NCBI GenBank assembly: GCA_910574345.1
Contig: CAJSZV010000003.1
Coordinates: forward strand, 124,001 to 188,000
DNA: 64,000 bases
Source: Clostridiaceae bacterium
Lineage (GTDB): Bacteria > Bacillota > Clostridia > Lachnospirales > Lachnospiraceae
Direction of reading: 5' to 3'
Shown here: positions 31,653 through 39,802 of the stretch, one piece after another
Layout: each line of letters opens with the position of its first letter
How positions within the stretch are numbered: the first letter of the stretch is position 1
Translations under genes and position numbers: made by a program
The notes under the pieces: generated by a model
Database searches by the model: none
Told to the model about the DNA's origin: nothing
Seen by the model: the letters and a program-made list of their open reading frames with translations, nothing else

Positions 31653-33731
31653 ATGAACAGACAAGAGCTGAGAGAATCCATCTTAAAGGGGATTCAGCTG
31701 CCGAGGATACCTTCCAGGAAATATGGGGCCAGGGAATTTAGTATCAGGGCTGGCAGTCAGGAGATTCAGACTCAAAAGCTGCAGAATGCTATTGATATCA
31801 TCAGTGAAGCAGGAGGAGGAACGCTGATCCTGCCTTCCGGGTGTTACCGCACCGGAGCCCTTGAACTTAAGAGTAAGGTGGAGCTGCACTTAGAGTCGGA
31901 GGATACGATCCTTTCTTTTGTAAATACGGAACCGGAGAAACATTATCCCCTGGTGTTCTGTCATTGGGAAGCCACTCCCTGCTATAATTACAGCCCTCTG
32001 ATCTATGCCCGGGACGCTGTGGATATTGCTTTGACTGGGAAAGGTGTTTTGGACGGAGGTGCGGATAAGGACCACTGGTGGAACTGGCATCATCAGGTGG
32101 AGAATGCCTGGTCGGAGGATAAGCCGGATCTGCAGATGACGGACCGTATGGAGACGCGGCGTATGAATGAGGAAGGAGTTCCGGTAAAAAAGAGAATTTT
32201 TGGACCGGGCCATTATCTGCGTCCTAATTTTGTGCAGCCCATCCGGTGCGAGCGGGTGCTGTTTCAGGGAGTTACTTTGAAAAACAGTCCTATGTGGCAG
32301 CTGAATCCGGTTATGTGCAAAAGCCTCACTGTGGACGGGGTCACCTTGTCCAGCCACGGGGCCAACAATGACGGCTGCGATCCGGAAAGCTGCAACGGAG
32401 TACATATTGTAAACTGCCGTTTTGACACGGGAGACGACTGTATCAGCCTGAAATCAGGACGTGACCGTGACGGCCGCATGGCTGATACAGCCTGTGAAAA
32501 TGTACTCATAGAGAACAACGAATTTGTAGACGGCCATGGCGGGGTGGCTTTAGGCAGCGAGATGAGCGGCGGCATCCGCCGGGTTCTGGCTGTAAACAAT
32601 CGATTTACCAGCCCCAATCTGACCTATGCCTTAAGGCTGAAGACCAATGCCCGACGGGGCGGCAGAGTGGAAGATATTATCCTGGCAGACAGCGTGATGG
32701 AACATGTTCACGGAGCGGCGGTCCATGGCACTATGCTGTATGAGGATGGGAGAAACGGAGATTATCTTCCCGTATTTCGCAATATTACCATTGAAAACAT
32801 AGTGGCTCATGGAGGGGATTACGGGATTTTCCTGGAGGCATTCCCTGAGGTTCCCATCACCGGGCTGGTCCTTAAGAACATTAAGATTGACGGTGTCTCC
32901 CAAGCCATGAGGAGCATGAACTGGAAAGATGCGGTGATGGAACATGTGGAGATTAACGGAAAGCAGTTTCCTCGTCCAGGATTTGTGCGTATTGAGGGGG
33001 TTCCTTTTGAGGGAGCCAGGGTGAGGGCCGCATGGCAGGCCTGCGGCGGACAGATGGAGTGCAGTTTTGTCTGGCAGGTATCGCGGGACGGGGAAGCCTG
33101 GACAGACAAGGGGCAGGGAGAAGCATTTGTCATTCCTAAGGGACAGATGTTTGTCCGGGTGAAAGCTGCAGATCACCGCGGGAACCGGGAAGGGAGCCGA
33201 AGCTACCGGATTGTTGATGCCGCAGCGGAGGACAAGCCGGGAAGCGGGGCCTACAGCCGAAGGCGTCTTCTGTGCAGAGGAATGCTGGACGGGGCGGAAG
33301 ATGTGGAGGACGGCTCATTTGTCACAAGACGGATTCTCGCTCAGATGATGATGCCTATGGCCGATCCGACCCGTGAGAATCATGAGGGAGAGGAAACATG
33401 CAGCAGGGCCATGAGAATTGCGGTAGGCAATGGATTGCTGGCCCTTAAGGACAAAAAGAGATTCTGCCAGGAAGATCATGTATCCAGACAGGAGATGGCC
33501 ACGGTTGCCATGCAGGCCTGCGGGGTAAACTACCGCAATGCTTCCAGTACCATGCCTGTGTGCGCAGATGGGGATCAGGTAAGCAATAACTATGGAACCA
33601 ATGTGGCCAGGGCTTTGTATTTTGGATTCATGGAACTGGATGAAAAGGGCTGCTTTGATCCGGACAGGCTTGTGACTATGGGGGAAGCTGTGGATATTCT
33701 TAATAAAGTAGCTGATTTTGCAGGAATATAG
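31653..33731 (+). CDS. Glycoside hydrolase family 28 (polygalacturonase-like) with SLH-like tail
   Basis: 692 residues. The right-handed beta-helix carries the GH28 catalytic set: NNDGCDPESC near residue 237, GDDCISLKSG near 259, GHGGVALGSE near 293 and RLKTN near 327. This acts on galacturonan or related pectic fragments. A short fibronectin-like region (about 450-530) is followed by a C-terminal stretch (about 545-692) resembling degenerate S-layer homology repeats, for example FVTRRILAQMM and VTMGEAVDILNKVADF. No signal peptide is visible, which is odd for a protein with surface-binding repeats. RBS GAGGAGG. Confidence 0.87.
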   Translation: MNRQELRESILKGIQLPRIPSRKYGAREFSIRAGSQEIQTQKLQNAIDIISEAGGGTLILPSGCYRTGALELKSKVELHLESEDTILSFVNTEPEKHYPLVFCHWEATPCYNYSPLIYARDAVDIALTGKGVLDGGADKDHWWNWHHQVENAWSEDKPDLQMTDRMETRRMNEEGVPVKKRIFGPGHYLRPNFVQPIRCERVLFQGVTLKNSPMWQLNPVMCKSLTVDGVTLSSHGANNDGCDPESCNGVHIVNCRFDTGDDCISLKSGRDRDGRMADTACENVLIENNEFVDGHGGVALGSEMSGGIRRVLAVNNRFTSPNLTYALRLKTNARRGGRVEDIILADSVMEHVHGAAVHGTMLYEDGRNGDYLPVFRNITIENIVAHGGDYGIFLEAFPEVPITGLVLKNIKIDGVSQAMRSMNWKDAVMEHVEINGKQFPRPGFVRIEGVPFEGARVRAAWQACGGQMECSFVWQVSRDGEAWTDKGQGEAFVIPKGQMFVRVKAADHRGNREGSRSYRIVDAAAEDKPGSGAYSRRRLLCRGMLDGAEDVEDGSFVTRRILAQMMMPMADPTRENHEGEETCSRAMRIAVGNGLLALKDKKRFCQEDHVSRQEMATVAMQACGVNYRNASSTMPVCADGDQVSNNYGTNVARALYFGFMELDEKGCFDPDRLVTMGEAVDILNKVADFAGI

Positions 33732-33810
33732 GGGAACATGACATATGTTCCGGTCACATGGCAGGCGCCGCAGAGCGCCGCGTGCCGATTCATTGAATAA
33801 GGAGGAAAAA

Positions 33811-34656
33811 ATGTTACAGTTAGGATTGCGTCTCCATGACGCGGAGAAACTGCCTATGGAAGAGCTGCTTCCGGTTGTGAAGGAAAAAGGATACAGCTGT
33901 GCCCATTTGGCCCTGAGCAAGGCTATGAAGGAGTATCCATGTACACCTTCCGCGCTGACGCCGGGATATGCTCATTATCTGAAGCATCTTTTTGAGAAAC
34001 ATGAGATGGATATTGCGGTTCTTGGGTGTTATCTGAATCTGGCCAATCCGGATCCGGAGATGATTCGTCAGTTTCAGGAGAAGTACTATGCACACATCCG
34101 TTTTGCATCCCTTTTGGGGTGCGGTATGGTGGGGACGGAAACCGGAGCTCCCAATGCAGCATACGCCTATTGTCCGGAGTGTAAGTCGGATGAGGCGTTG
34201 TCTACATTTATCACCAACTTAAAACCTGTGGTGCGGTGTGCGGAACGGTTCGGCGTGATTCTGGCCATTGAGCCTGTGGCCCGTCATATTGTGTGGAATC
34301 CAAAACGTGCCAGAACCGTATTGGATGAGATCGGCTCCCCGAACCTGCAGATTCTTCTTGATCCGGTTAATCTTTTGGATCTTGACAATGTGGACGGCAG
34401 GGAAGAGCTGTTTGCAGAGGCCATAGAACTTCTGGGGCCTGATGTGGCCATGGTACATTTTAAGGACTTTATCCGGGTCAATGAAGGATATGGGCTGAAA
34501 GCCGTGGGGGCCGGAACAGGGGAGATGGACTTTACACCGATCATGAGATTTATTAAGAAGGAAAAGCCTTTTATTTACGGGACTCTGGAGAATACCACAC
34601 CGGAGAATGCCAAAAGCTGTGGGGAGAAGATGCGGCAGCTGTATGAGAGTGTCTGA
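33811..34656 (+). CDS. Sugar phosphate isomerase/epimerase-like TIM barrel protein
   Basis: 281 residues of the AP endonuclease 2/xylose isomerase-like TIM barrel family. Metal-ligand patterns are visible: GTETGAPN near residue 110, LAIEPV near 150, LLDPVNLLD near 185 and VHFKDF near 215. Usually these enzymes isomerise or epimerise sugars. Its position after a GH28 enzyme suggests catabolism of a pectic sugar or uronate. ATG 33811 follows AAGGAGG; a longer frame upstream has no ribosome binding site. Confidence 0.84.
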   Translation: MLQLGLRLHDAEKLPMEELLPVVKEKGYSCAHLALSKAMKEYPCTPSALTPGYAHYLKHLFEKHEMDIAVLGCYLNLANPDPEMIRQFQEKYYAHIRFASLLGCGMVGTETGAPNAAYAYCPECKSDEALSTFITNLKPVVRCAERFGVILAIEPVARHIVWNPKRARTVLDEIGSPNLQILLDPVNLLDLDNVDGREELFAEAIELLGPDVAMVHFKDFIRVNEGYGLKAVGAGTGEMDFTPIMRFIKKEKPFIYGTLENTTPENAKSCGEKMRQLYESV

Positions 34657-34676
34657 ACAAGGAGGAAAAAGATAAA

Positions 34677-35264
34677 ATGACTACGCCATTGACAAGACAG
34701 CAGGCGTTGGATCTGCTGCACCGGTACAATAAGGAATCCTTTCATATTCTTCATGGACTTACAGTGGAGGGAGTCATGAGATGGTATGCAAAGGAAGAAG
34801 GATTCGGAGACGATGAAGAGTATTGGGGACAGATCGGCCTGCTCCATGATATTGATTTTGAACTGTACCCGGAAGAGCACTGCAAGAAGGCTCCTGAACT
34901 CTTAAGGGAAGGGGGCGTTCCGGAGGATATGATCCGCTCTGTCTGCAGCCATGGCTACGGCCTGTGCAGCGATGTGGAACCGGAACATGAGATGGAGAAA
35001 ATCCTTTTTGCCGCCGATGAACTGACCGGGCTTATCTGGGCCGCCGCTAAGATGCGTCCTTCCAAGAGCGTTATGGACATGGAAGTGTCAAGCCTTAAGA
35101 AAAAGTTTAAGGACAAACGATTCGCAGCAGGATGTTCCCGGGATGTGATCAAAGACGGAGCGGACAGACTGGGGTGGACTCTGGAGGAATTGATGGAGAA
35201 GACCATTCTGGCTATGCGGTCCTGTGAGGAGAAGATTGGGGAAGAGATGGAAGGGATACAGTAA
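34677..35264 (+). CDS. HD-domain hydrolase-like protein
   Basis: 195 residues. LLHDIDFELYPEEH near residue 59 carries the His-Asp pair of HD metal-dependent phosphohydrolases, with CSHGYG near residue 95 as a further ligand. The family includes nucleotidases and (p)ppGpp-like hydrolases, but the substrate here is unknown. RBS AAGGAGG at 34660-34666 precedes ATG 34677, and it lies in a row with the GH28, TIM-barrel and bcp genes. Confidence 0.85.
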   Translation: MTTPLTRQQALDLLHRYNKESFHILHGLTVEGVMRWYAKEEGFGDDEEYWGQIGLLHDIDFELYPEEHCKKAPELLREGGVPEDMIRSVCSHGYGLCSDVEPEHEMEKILFAADELTGLIWAAAKMRPSKSVMDMEVSSLKKKFKDKRFAAGCSRDVIKDGADRLGWTLEELMEKTILAMRSCEEKIGEEMEGIQ

Positions 35265-35302
35265 GGTCCGCACACCAAAGCAGAGAAGGAGAACAAAAAC
35301 CT

Positions 35303-35773
35303 ATGTTGGAGATCAATACAAAAGCACCGTCATTTTCCCTTCCGGATCAGAACGGGAATATGCACAAGCTGGAGGAATATAAAGGTAAAAAGGTGGTGTT
35401 ATATTTCTACCCGAAAGACAACACGCCGGGCTGTACGAAACAGGCATGCGGATTCGGGGAGCTGTATCCTCAGTTTCAGGAAAAGGGAGCCGTGGTTTTC
35501 GGCGTCAGCAAGGACACAGTGGCTTCCCACAAGAAATTTGAGGAAAAATACGGGCTACCCTTTCCCCTTCTTTCCGACCCGGAGCTTACCTGCATCCAGG
35601 CTTATGATGTATGGAAGGAGAAGAAAAATTACGGGAAGGTATCTATGGGAATCGTTCGCACCACCTATCTGATTGATGAGGACGGCATGATCATAAAAGC
35701 TTTCGATAAAGTGAAAGCGGCTGACAATCCGGCCCAGATGCTGGAGGTGCTTGGCGGGTCTGATGAGTCATGA
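35303..35773 (+). CDS. bcp: Thioredoxin-dependent thiol peroxidase (peroxiredoxin Bcp)
   Basis: 156 residues, normal for atypical two-Cys peroxiredoxins that reduce hydroperoxides in the cytoplasm. Peroxidatic Cys44 lies in DNTPGCTKQACGF, and Cys49 five residues later is the resolving residue. The stop codon overlaps the yaaA start (ATGA), linking two peroxide-defence genes. Confidence 0.95.
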   Translation: MLEINTKAPSFSLPDQNGNMHKLEEYKGKKVVLYFYPKDNTPGCTKQACGFGELYPQFQEKGAVVFGVSKDTVASHKKFEEKYGLPFPLLSDPELTCIQAYDVWKEKKNYGKVSMGIVRTTYLIDEDGMIIKAFDKVKAADNPAQMLEVLGGSDES

Positions 35774-36534
35774 AGATCATTATTTCACCTGCCAAAAAGA
35801 TGAATGTGGACACGGATTCCTTTGATACGGACGGACTTCCCGTATTTCTGGAGGACACACGGGTTCTCATGAAGAAAGTGCAGTCTCTGTCCTGCTCTGA
35901 GGCAAAGGCTTTGTGGAAATGTAATGACAACCTCGCCCGCATGAATTACGAACGGTTTCAGGCTATGGATCTGGAGCGGTCGCTGACCCCGGCAGTCATG
36001 GCTTATGAAGGACTGCAATATCAGCATATGGCTCCGGCAGTGATGACTGCCGGGGCTCTTTCCTATGTGGCGGATCACCTATGCATTCTGTCAGGATTCT
36101 ATGGCCTTCTAAAGCCTTTTGACGGAGTTGTGCCTTACCGCCTGGAGATGCAGGCAAAGCTGGCGGTAAAAGGACATAAGGATCTGTATGAATACTGGGG
36201 AGACCGGTTATATAAAGAGCTCATGCTTCTGAATAAAAAGCTGCCGGGGGAAGATCAGGCGGTGATCAACCTGGCGTCCAAAGAGTACTCCCAGTGTGTT
36301 GAAAAGTATATTACGGAAAAAGACCGGCTGATTACCGTGGAGTTTTGTCAGATCACAGACGGCAGGCCAAGGCAGAAAGGAACTCTGGCAAAGATGGCCC
36401 GCGGGGAGATGGTGCGGTTTATGGCTGAGAACCGGATTACGGATCCTGTTGGAATCAAGGGCTTTGACAGGCTGGGGTTTGTCTGGTCAAAGGAGCTGTC
36501 CGGGGAAAACAGGTATGTGTTTGTTATGGAGTGA
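35770..36534 (+). CDS. yaaA: Peroxide stress protein YaaA (DUF328)
   Basis: 254 residues. Begins with IIISPAKKMN, the family's opening motif, and contains YEGLQYQHM, LSGFYGLLKPFD, INLASKEYS, KARG-like RGEMVRFM and GFDRLGFVWS, all characteristic. In Escherichia coli YaaA lowers free iron during peroxide stress and binds DNA. Translationally coupled to bcp by a four-base overlap. Confidence 0.95.
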   Translation: MKIIISPAKKMNVDTDSFDTDGLPVFLEDTRVLMKKVQSLSCSEAKALWKCNDNLARMNYERFQAMDLERSLTPAVMAYEGLQYQHMAPAVMTAGALSYVADHLCILSGFYGLLKPFDGVVPYRLEMQAKLAVKGHKDLYEYWGDRLYKELMLLNKKLPGEDQAVINLASKEYSQCVEKYITEKDRLITVEFCQITDGRPRQKGTLAKMARGEMVRFMAENRITDPVGIKGFDRLGFVWSKELSGENRYVFVME

Positions 36535-36571
36535 TGTATTGTTGAGTAATTTGTTGTTTGCTTTGCCATAA

Positions 36572-36880
36572 CATACTTTTGGTTATCATAAATTTATATG
36601 TGTATCATTAGAAGATGATAAAAAGGAAATTCCTCTACCATCAGAAATAAGTTCATTAGATGTGAATAACGGAACTTTTGCAGAAGATGGAACAACGGTT
36701 ATATCTTTGGTTGATATTGATTCCGAGGAGTACAGAAGGAAAATCGACACAAAAGCAGTTAGAAAAAATGTAACTATCCCTAGTTGGCTCAATTATGAGG
36801 CCGAACATGCTGGAATCAATATATCAAGAGTTTTACAAGAAGCATTGATGAAGGTACTTAATGTACAGCGGAATTTTTAG
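36572..36880 (+). pseudogene. 5'-truncated HicB-family antitoxin
   Basis: The open frame begins right after a TAA at 36569 and encodes about 102 codons of HicB C-terminal sequence: the end of the HicB fold (VSLEDDKKEIPLPS), VISLVDIDSEEYRRK, and the ribbon-helix-helix segment VTIPSWLNYEAEHAGINISR. The N-terminal ~45 residues and the HicA toxin gene are missing, and no start codon with a ribosome binding site is visible at the left edge. It sits at the left border of a decayed island after yaaA. Confidence 0.82.
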
Positions 36881-36992
36881 GATGTAATTAAATAAAGATT
36901 TATAACCAGTTAAGGCATTGGCGGAAATATTCGTTAGTGCCTTTTATAGTGGCTATAAATGCTGGATAAATGAGAAATAGGGAGTGGATAGG

Positions 36993-37151
36993 ATGGTTGA
37001 TAATATGAAGGTTATAGAACGGGTGGTAATGCCAGACGGAACCAAAATTTAATTAGAGGATTGGAGAGAAAGATTCATTCTTACATCACTCTATATCATT
37101 GTACATTTCGGGTTGCCTTATGAAAATGTAATGAAATTTGATATGATGTAG
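36993..37151 (+). pseudogene. Small gene interrupted by an in-frame stop
   Basis: ATG 36993 has GGAGTGGATAGG upstream. The frame reads 19 residues (…VMPDGTKI), meets TAA at 37050-37052, and then continues as plausible protein (LEDWRERFILTSL, GLPYENVMKFDMM) to a second stop at 37149. A single CAA to TAA change would explain it. The family is not recognised. Confidence 0.5.
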
Positions 37152-37232
37152 TATTTTATTTCTTATTTGCATAGTTGCATATTTATCTAAATCCGTATAA
37201 AATTATATAGAATAGTAGATTGGAGAATAGAA

Positions 37233-37940
37233 ATGGCAATATGGAATCCTTGGCGTGGCTGCCATCGTTACAGTGCAGGCTGCAAATTTTGCTACATACA
37301 TAAGGGAGATTATAAAAAGGGAATTGACACAAACATTATTAAGCAAACCGAAAAATTTTATGCCCCTATTGAAAAAAACAAAAATGGAGCTTACAAAATG
37401 AAATCGGGGCAAATGGTTTATGTGTGTTTTTCATCAGACTTCTTGATAGAGGACGCAGATAAGTGGCGTACTGAATGCTGGGAAATGATACGGGAACGCT
37501 CCGACTTACATTTTCTGTTTCTGACAAAAAGAATTGAAAGATTTTTGGATTGTGTTCCGCATGATTGGGAAAGTGGGTACGAAAATGTTACAGTTGGCTG
37601 TACGATTGAAAATCAAGAAAATGCCGATTACCGATTAGACATTTTTTCCAGCCTTCCTATTAGGCATAAAAATATTATTTGCCAGCCATTGATTGAGAAC
37701 GTCAATCTCTCTGCATATTTGCATGATATAGAATTAGTTGTTGTCGGCGGAGAATCTGATAAAAACGCAAGGCCACTTAATTATGACTGGGTATTACAGA
37801 TCCGGGAACAATGTATTTCCCATAACGTACATTTTGAGTTTAGGCAATGCGGTACACACTTTATCAAAGATGATAAATTATATACATTAAAAGTCCGTGA
37901 TTTATGCAATCAGGCAAAAAAAGCAAATATAAACTTCTGA
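37233..37940 (+). CDS. DUF5131 family protein (phage Gp37-like)
   Basis: 235 residues. The N terminus NPWRGCHRYSAGCKFCY has a Cys cluster that resembles an iron-sulfur/radical SAM-like site but not the exact C-x3-C-x2-C motif. FLFLTKRIERF, VTVGCTIENQENADYR and VVGGESDKNARPL are characteristic of DUF5131. The family is scattered on phages and mobile elements, and its function is unknown. Located between a broken small gene and a recombinase remnant in an AT-rich island. Confidence 0.88.
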   Translation: MAIWNPWRGCHRYSAGCKFCYIHKGDYKKGIDTNIIKQTEKFYAPIEKNKNGAYKMKSGQMVYVCFSSDFLIEDADKWRTECWEMIRERSDLHFLFLTKRIERFLDCVPHDWESGYENVTVGCTIENQENADYRLDIFSSLPIRHKNIICQPLIENVNLSAYLHDIELVVVGGESDKNARPLNYDWVLQIREQCISHNVHFEFRQCGTHFIKDDKLYTLKVRDLCNQAKKANINF

Positions 37941-37967
37941 GACTCCCTTTTTCGGGATACAAAAAAG

Positions 37968-38274
37968 ATGTTAGCTACTAAGGAAGTGGCCTACTGCCTG
38001 CGTACATACCGCCATAAGGCCTACTATTCCCGGTGCCTGAAAGGTTTCCACATGAGCGGACAGGCCCCCTATGGCTTCCGGCTGGAGCCGACCACGGTTG
38101 AGGGCATCCCCACAAAAATAATGGTGTCCGACCCAGCAGCAGATTGGTTTGCTGTCCGGCTATCTGGGCGACTGGGAGAATATCAGCTTTGAGGATAAGA
38201 GGAAAGCCACGGACGGCTTGATTTCATCAATCAGCGCAACCAGCGAGTATGTAAAAATAGAGTGGAAAATCTGA
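37968..38274 (+). pseudogene. Large serine recombinase remnant (frameshifted, internally deleted)
   Basis: Two fragments of a transposon-type serine recombinase in different frames. The first holds KGFHMSGQAPYGFRLEPTT, typical of the region after the catalytic domain. The second (about 38158-38274) reads GYLGDWENISFEDKRKATDG and ends in KIEWKI, the usual C terminus. The catalytic N-terminal domain and most of the middle are gone, so the element can no longer move itself. Confidence 0.78.
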
Positions 38275-38284
38275 CTTTTCCACT
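38261..38284. terminator. Perfect palindrome at end of the remnant
   Basis: AGTGGAAAA (38261-38269) pairs with TTTTCCACT (38276-38284). It could terminate in either direction; there is no long T run. Confidence 0.45.
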
Positions 38285-38381
38285 CCGCATATCTGAAACA
38301 TTTTTTTATCCTTTGTAGCTCCTTGTACACCGATGTTTCCGTGGTCTGCTAAAGCCCATTAATGGTGCCTGCCTTTGGTGG

Positions 38382-38759
38382 CTATTCCCCCGGCCTTTGA
38401 CTGCGGTCTGCCTCATGGGGGCTGTCCTGCTGGCTGGCGAGAAGGCCTAAGAGGACGCCGTGGGCGATCCATTTATTCCGTTCTGACAGATCACTAAACA
38501 ATCGATTCATATCTTTGGTGGAAGGGGCAGGATAGGAGATGCCGGCAATCTGATGTTCCGGATACCGGTTTTCTGAGTATCCGACGATATAATCAATGGA
38601 TGCATGAAAAATATCCGCCATTCTCATGAGCAGGTCAATGCTGGGCTCATTTTTTCCGTTTTCATATGCACTGATCATTTTTTGTGAGACATTCAGCTTC
38701 ATTCCCAGGCTGATTTGGCTCATTTTTTTTTCTTTTCTTAACTCTGCAATTCGGTTCAT
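38382..38759 (-). CDS. XRE-family transcriptional regulator
   Basis: 125 residues. The helix-turn-helix spans about residues 4-60, with ISLGMKLNVSQKMISAYENGKNEP as scan and recognition helices (given here only as landmarks around residues 16-40). The C-terminal half is a variable sensing or dimerisation region. AGGGAG lies four bases before its ATG. It is transcribed away from polysaccharide locus 2, and a pair of 21-base-spaced direct repeats overlaps the locus 2 promoter, so it is the obvious candidate regulator of that operon. Confidence 0.9.
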   Translation of the reverse strand: MNRIAELRKEKKMSQISLGMKLNVSQKMISAYENGKNEPSIDLLMRMADIFHASIDYIVGYSENRYPEHQIAGISYPAPSTKDMNRLFSDLSERNKWIAHGVLLGLLASQQDSPHEADRSQRPGE

Positions 38760-38837
38760 TCAGACTCCCTATTCCAATCTCTATATTGCCATGCCGGTGT
38801 TCACATGGTGTTTTTTTATTATTGTAAGAAAAAACCA

Positions 38838-38866
38838 TTGACTAGAATATTCATAAAAGGTATAAT
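38838..38866 (+). promoter_or_regulatory. Sigma-A promoter of polysaccharide locus 2
   Basis: TTGACT at 38838-38843, 17-base spacer, TATAAT at 38861-38866: a near-consensus promoter 75 bases before the first gene. Confidence 0.85.
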
Positions 38867-38891
38867 AATACTCACAAAAAGTATAAATACC
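38852..38891 (+). promoter_or_regulatory. Tandem operator-like direct repeats
   Basis: CATAAAAGGTATAATAATAC (38852-38871) is followed by CACAAAAAGTATAAATACC (38873-38891). The two are offset by 21 bases, two DNA turns, and the first covers the -10 element. Confidence 0.55.
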
Positions 38892-38940
38892 AGAAAAACT
38901 TCTGAATCCTATGATTATTTACATATTAGGAGGGGATATA

Positions 38941-39798
38941 TTGAAAGAGCCCGGACAAGTTTTAAGGGGAATGCCGGATGGATTCATAGACAGTTTCATA
39001 GACAGCCAGGTCATAGGGCGGGGGCTGGATCAACGGACCGGAAAAGCGTACCGTCTGGATCTGGAACATTTTTATAAATGGATGGAGAAGGACGGGACGC
39101 CTGGGGAGATGGACGTGTGGGAGAAGCGGATTGAGCAGTATATCAGCTACCTCTCTCAGGAGAGACGGCTGCGCCCATCCACAATCTCCAGAAAATACAG
39201 GGTGTTCGGGTATTTTTTGGGCTATCTGGTACAGCAGGGAGCGCTTTCAGGGACATATGTGCCAAAACCTCTTAAATCCGCCGGGACACAAAAAGGGCCG
39301 GATTCCCTTTCTAAAGACGAGGTAGATGCTTTTTTTAAGGCCATAAGGCGAGAGCGGGAGGAGCTGGACAGCGATTTCCGCAGGCGCGTCTGTCTTCGCG
39401 ATCAGATTATGATGGAGCTTTTATTTTATCATGGCCTGGAGGTCAGCGAACTTTTGAAAATGGAGGTCTCTGATTATAACCCGGCCAGCGGAAATTTATT
39501 AGTCAGGAAGAAAAAGGGGAAGGTCTGTACTGTTAGGGTGTTTTCCAAGGACTTGAGGAAACAGGTGGAGCAGTGGCTTACAGAGCATGAATACTTTGAA
39601 CATGATGAGGAGTATCGGGAGAGAATGTTTCTGTCTAAGCTTGGAAGGCCTCTCTCTATGAAAATGGTGATCTTGATCTTTGAAAAGTACCGGATACTGG
39701 CAGGAATTGAGAAGGAGTTTACTCCTAAGGATTTGAAAAACAGCCTGGAAAGGTATGGGCGGGAATTGGTGAGGGAGCAGTGTGAAGGGAACGCATAA
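38941..39798 (+). CDS. Tyrosine recombinase-like protein lacking catalytic residues
   Basis: 285 residues. The N-terminal part (about 15-100) is a SAM-like core-binding domain as in XerC/XerD. The C-terminal part keeps the catalytic-domain scaffold (LLFYHG-x-EVSELL). The first catalytic Arg, normally in GLRVSEL, is Glu near residue 167. The HxLRH box is KDLKNS near residue 262. The protein ends before the GH motif and the nucleophilic Tyr. It is therefore unlikely to cut DNA and may act as a DNA-binding regulator. The start is TTG 38941, with AGGAGGGG five bases upstream. The next gene starts four bases after its stop. Confidence 0.85.
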   Translation: MKEPGQVLRGMPDGFIDSFIDSQVIGRGLDQRTGKAYRLDLEHFYKWMEKDGTPGEMDVWEKRIEQYISYLSQERRLRPSTISRKYRVFGYFLGYLVQQGALSGTYVPKPLKSAGTQKGPDSLSKDEVDAFFKAIRREREELDSDFRRRVCLRDQIMMELLFYHGLEVSELLKMEVSDYNPASGNLLVRKKKGKVCTVRVFSKDLRKQVEQWLTEHEYFEHDEEYRERMFLSKLGRPLSMKMVILIFEKYRILAGIEKEFTPKDLKNSLERYGRELVREQCEGNA

Positions 39799-39802
39799 AC
39801 AA

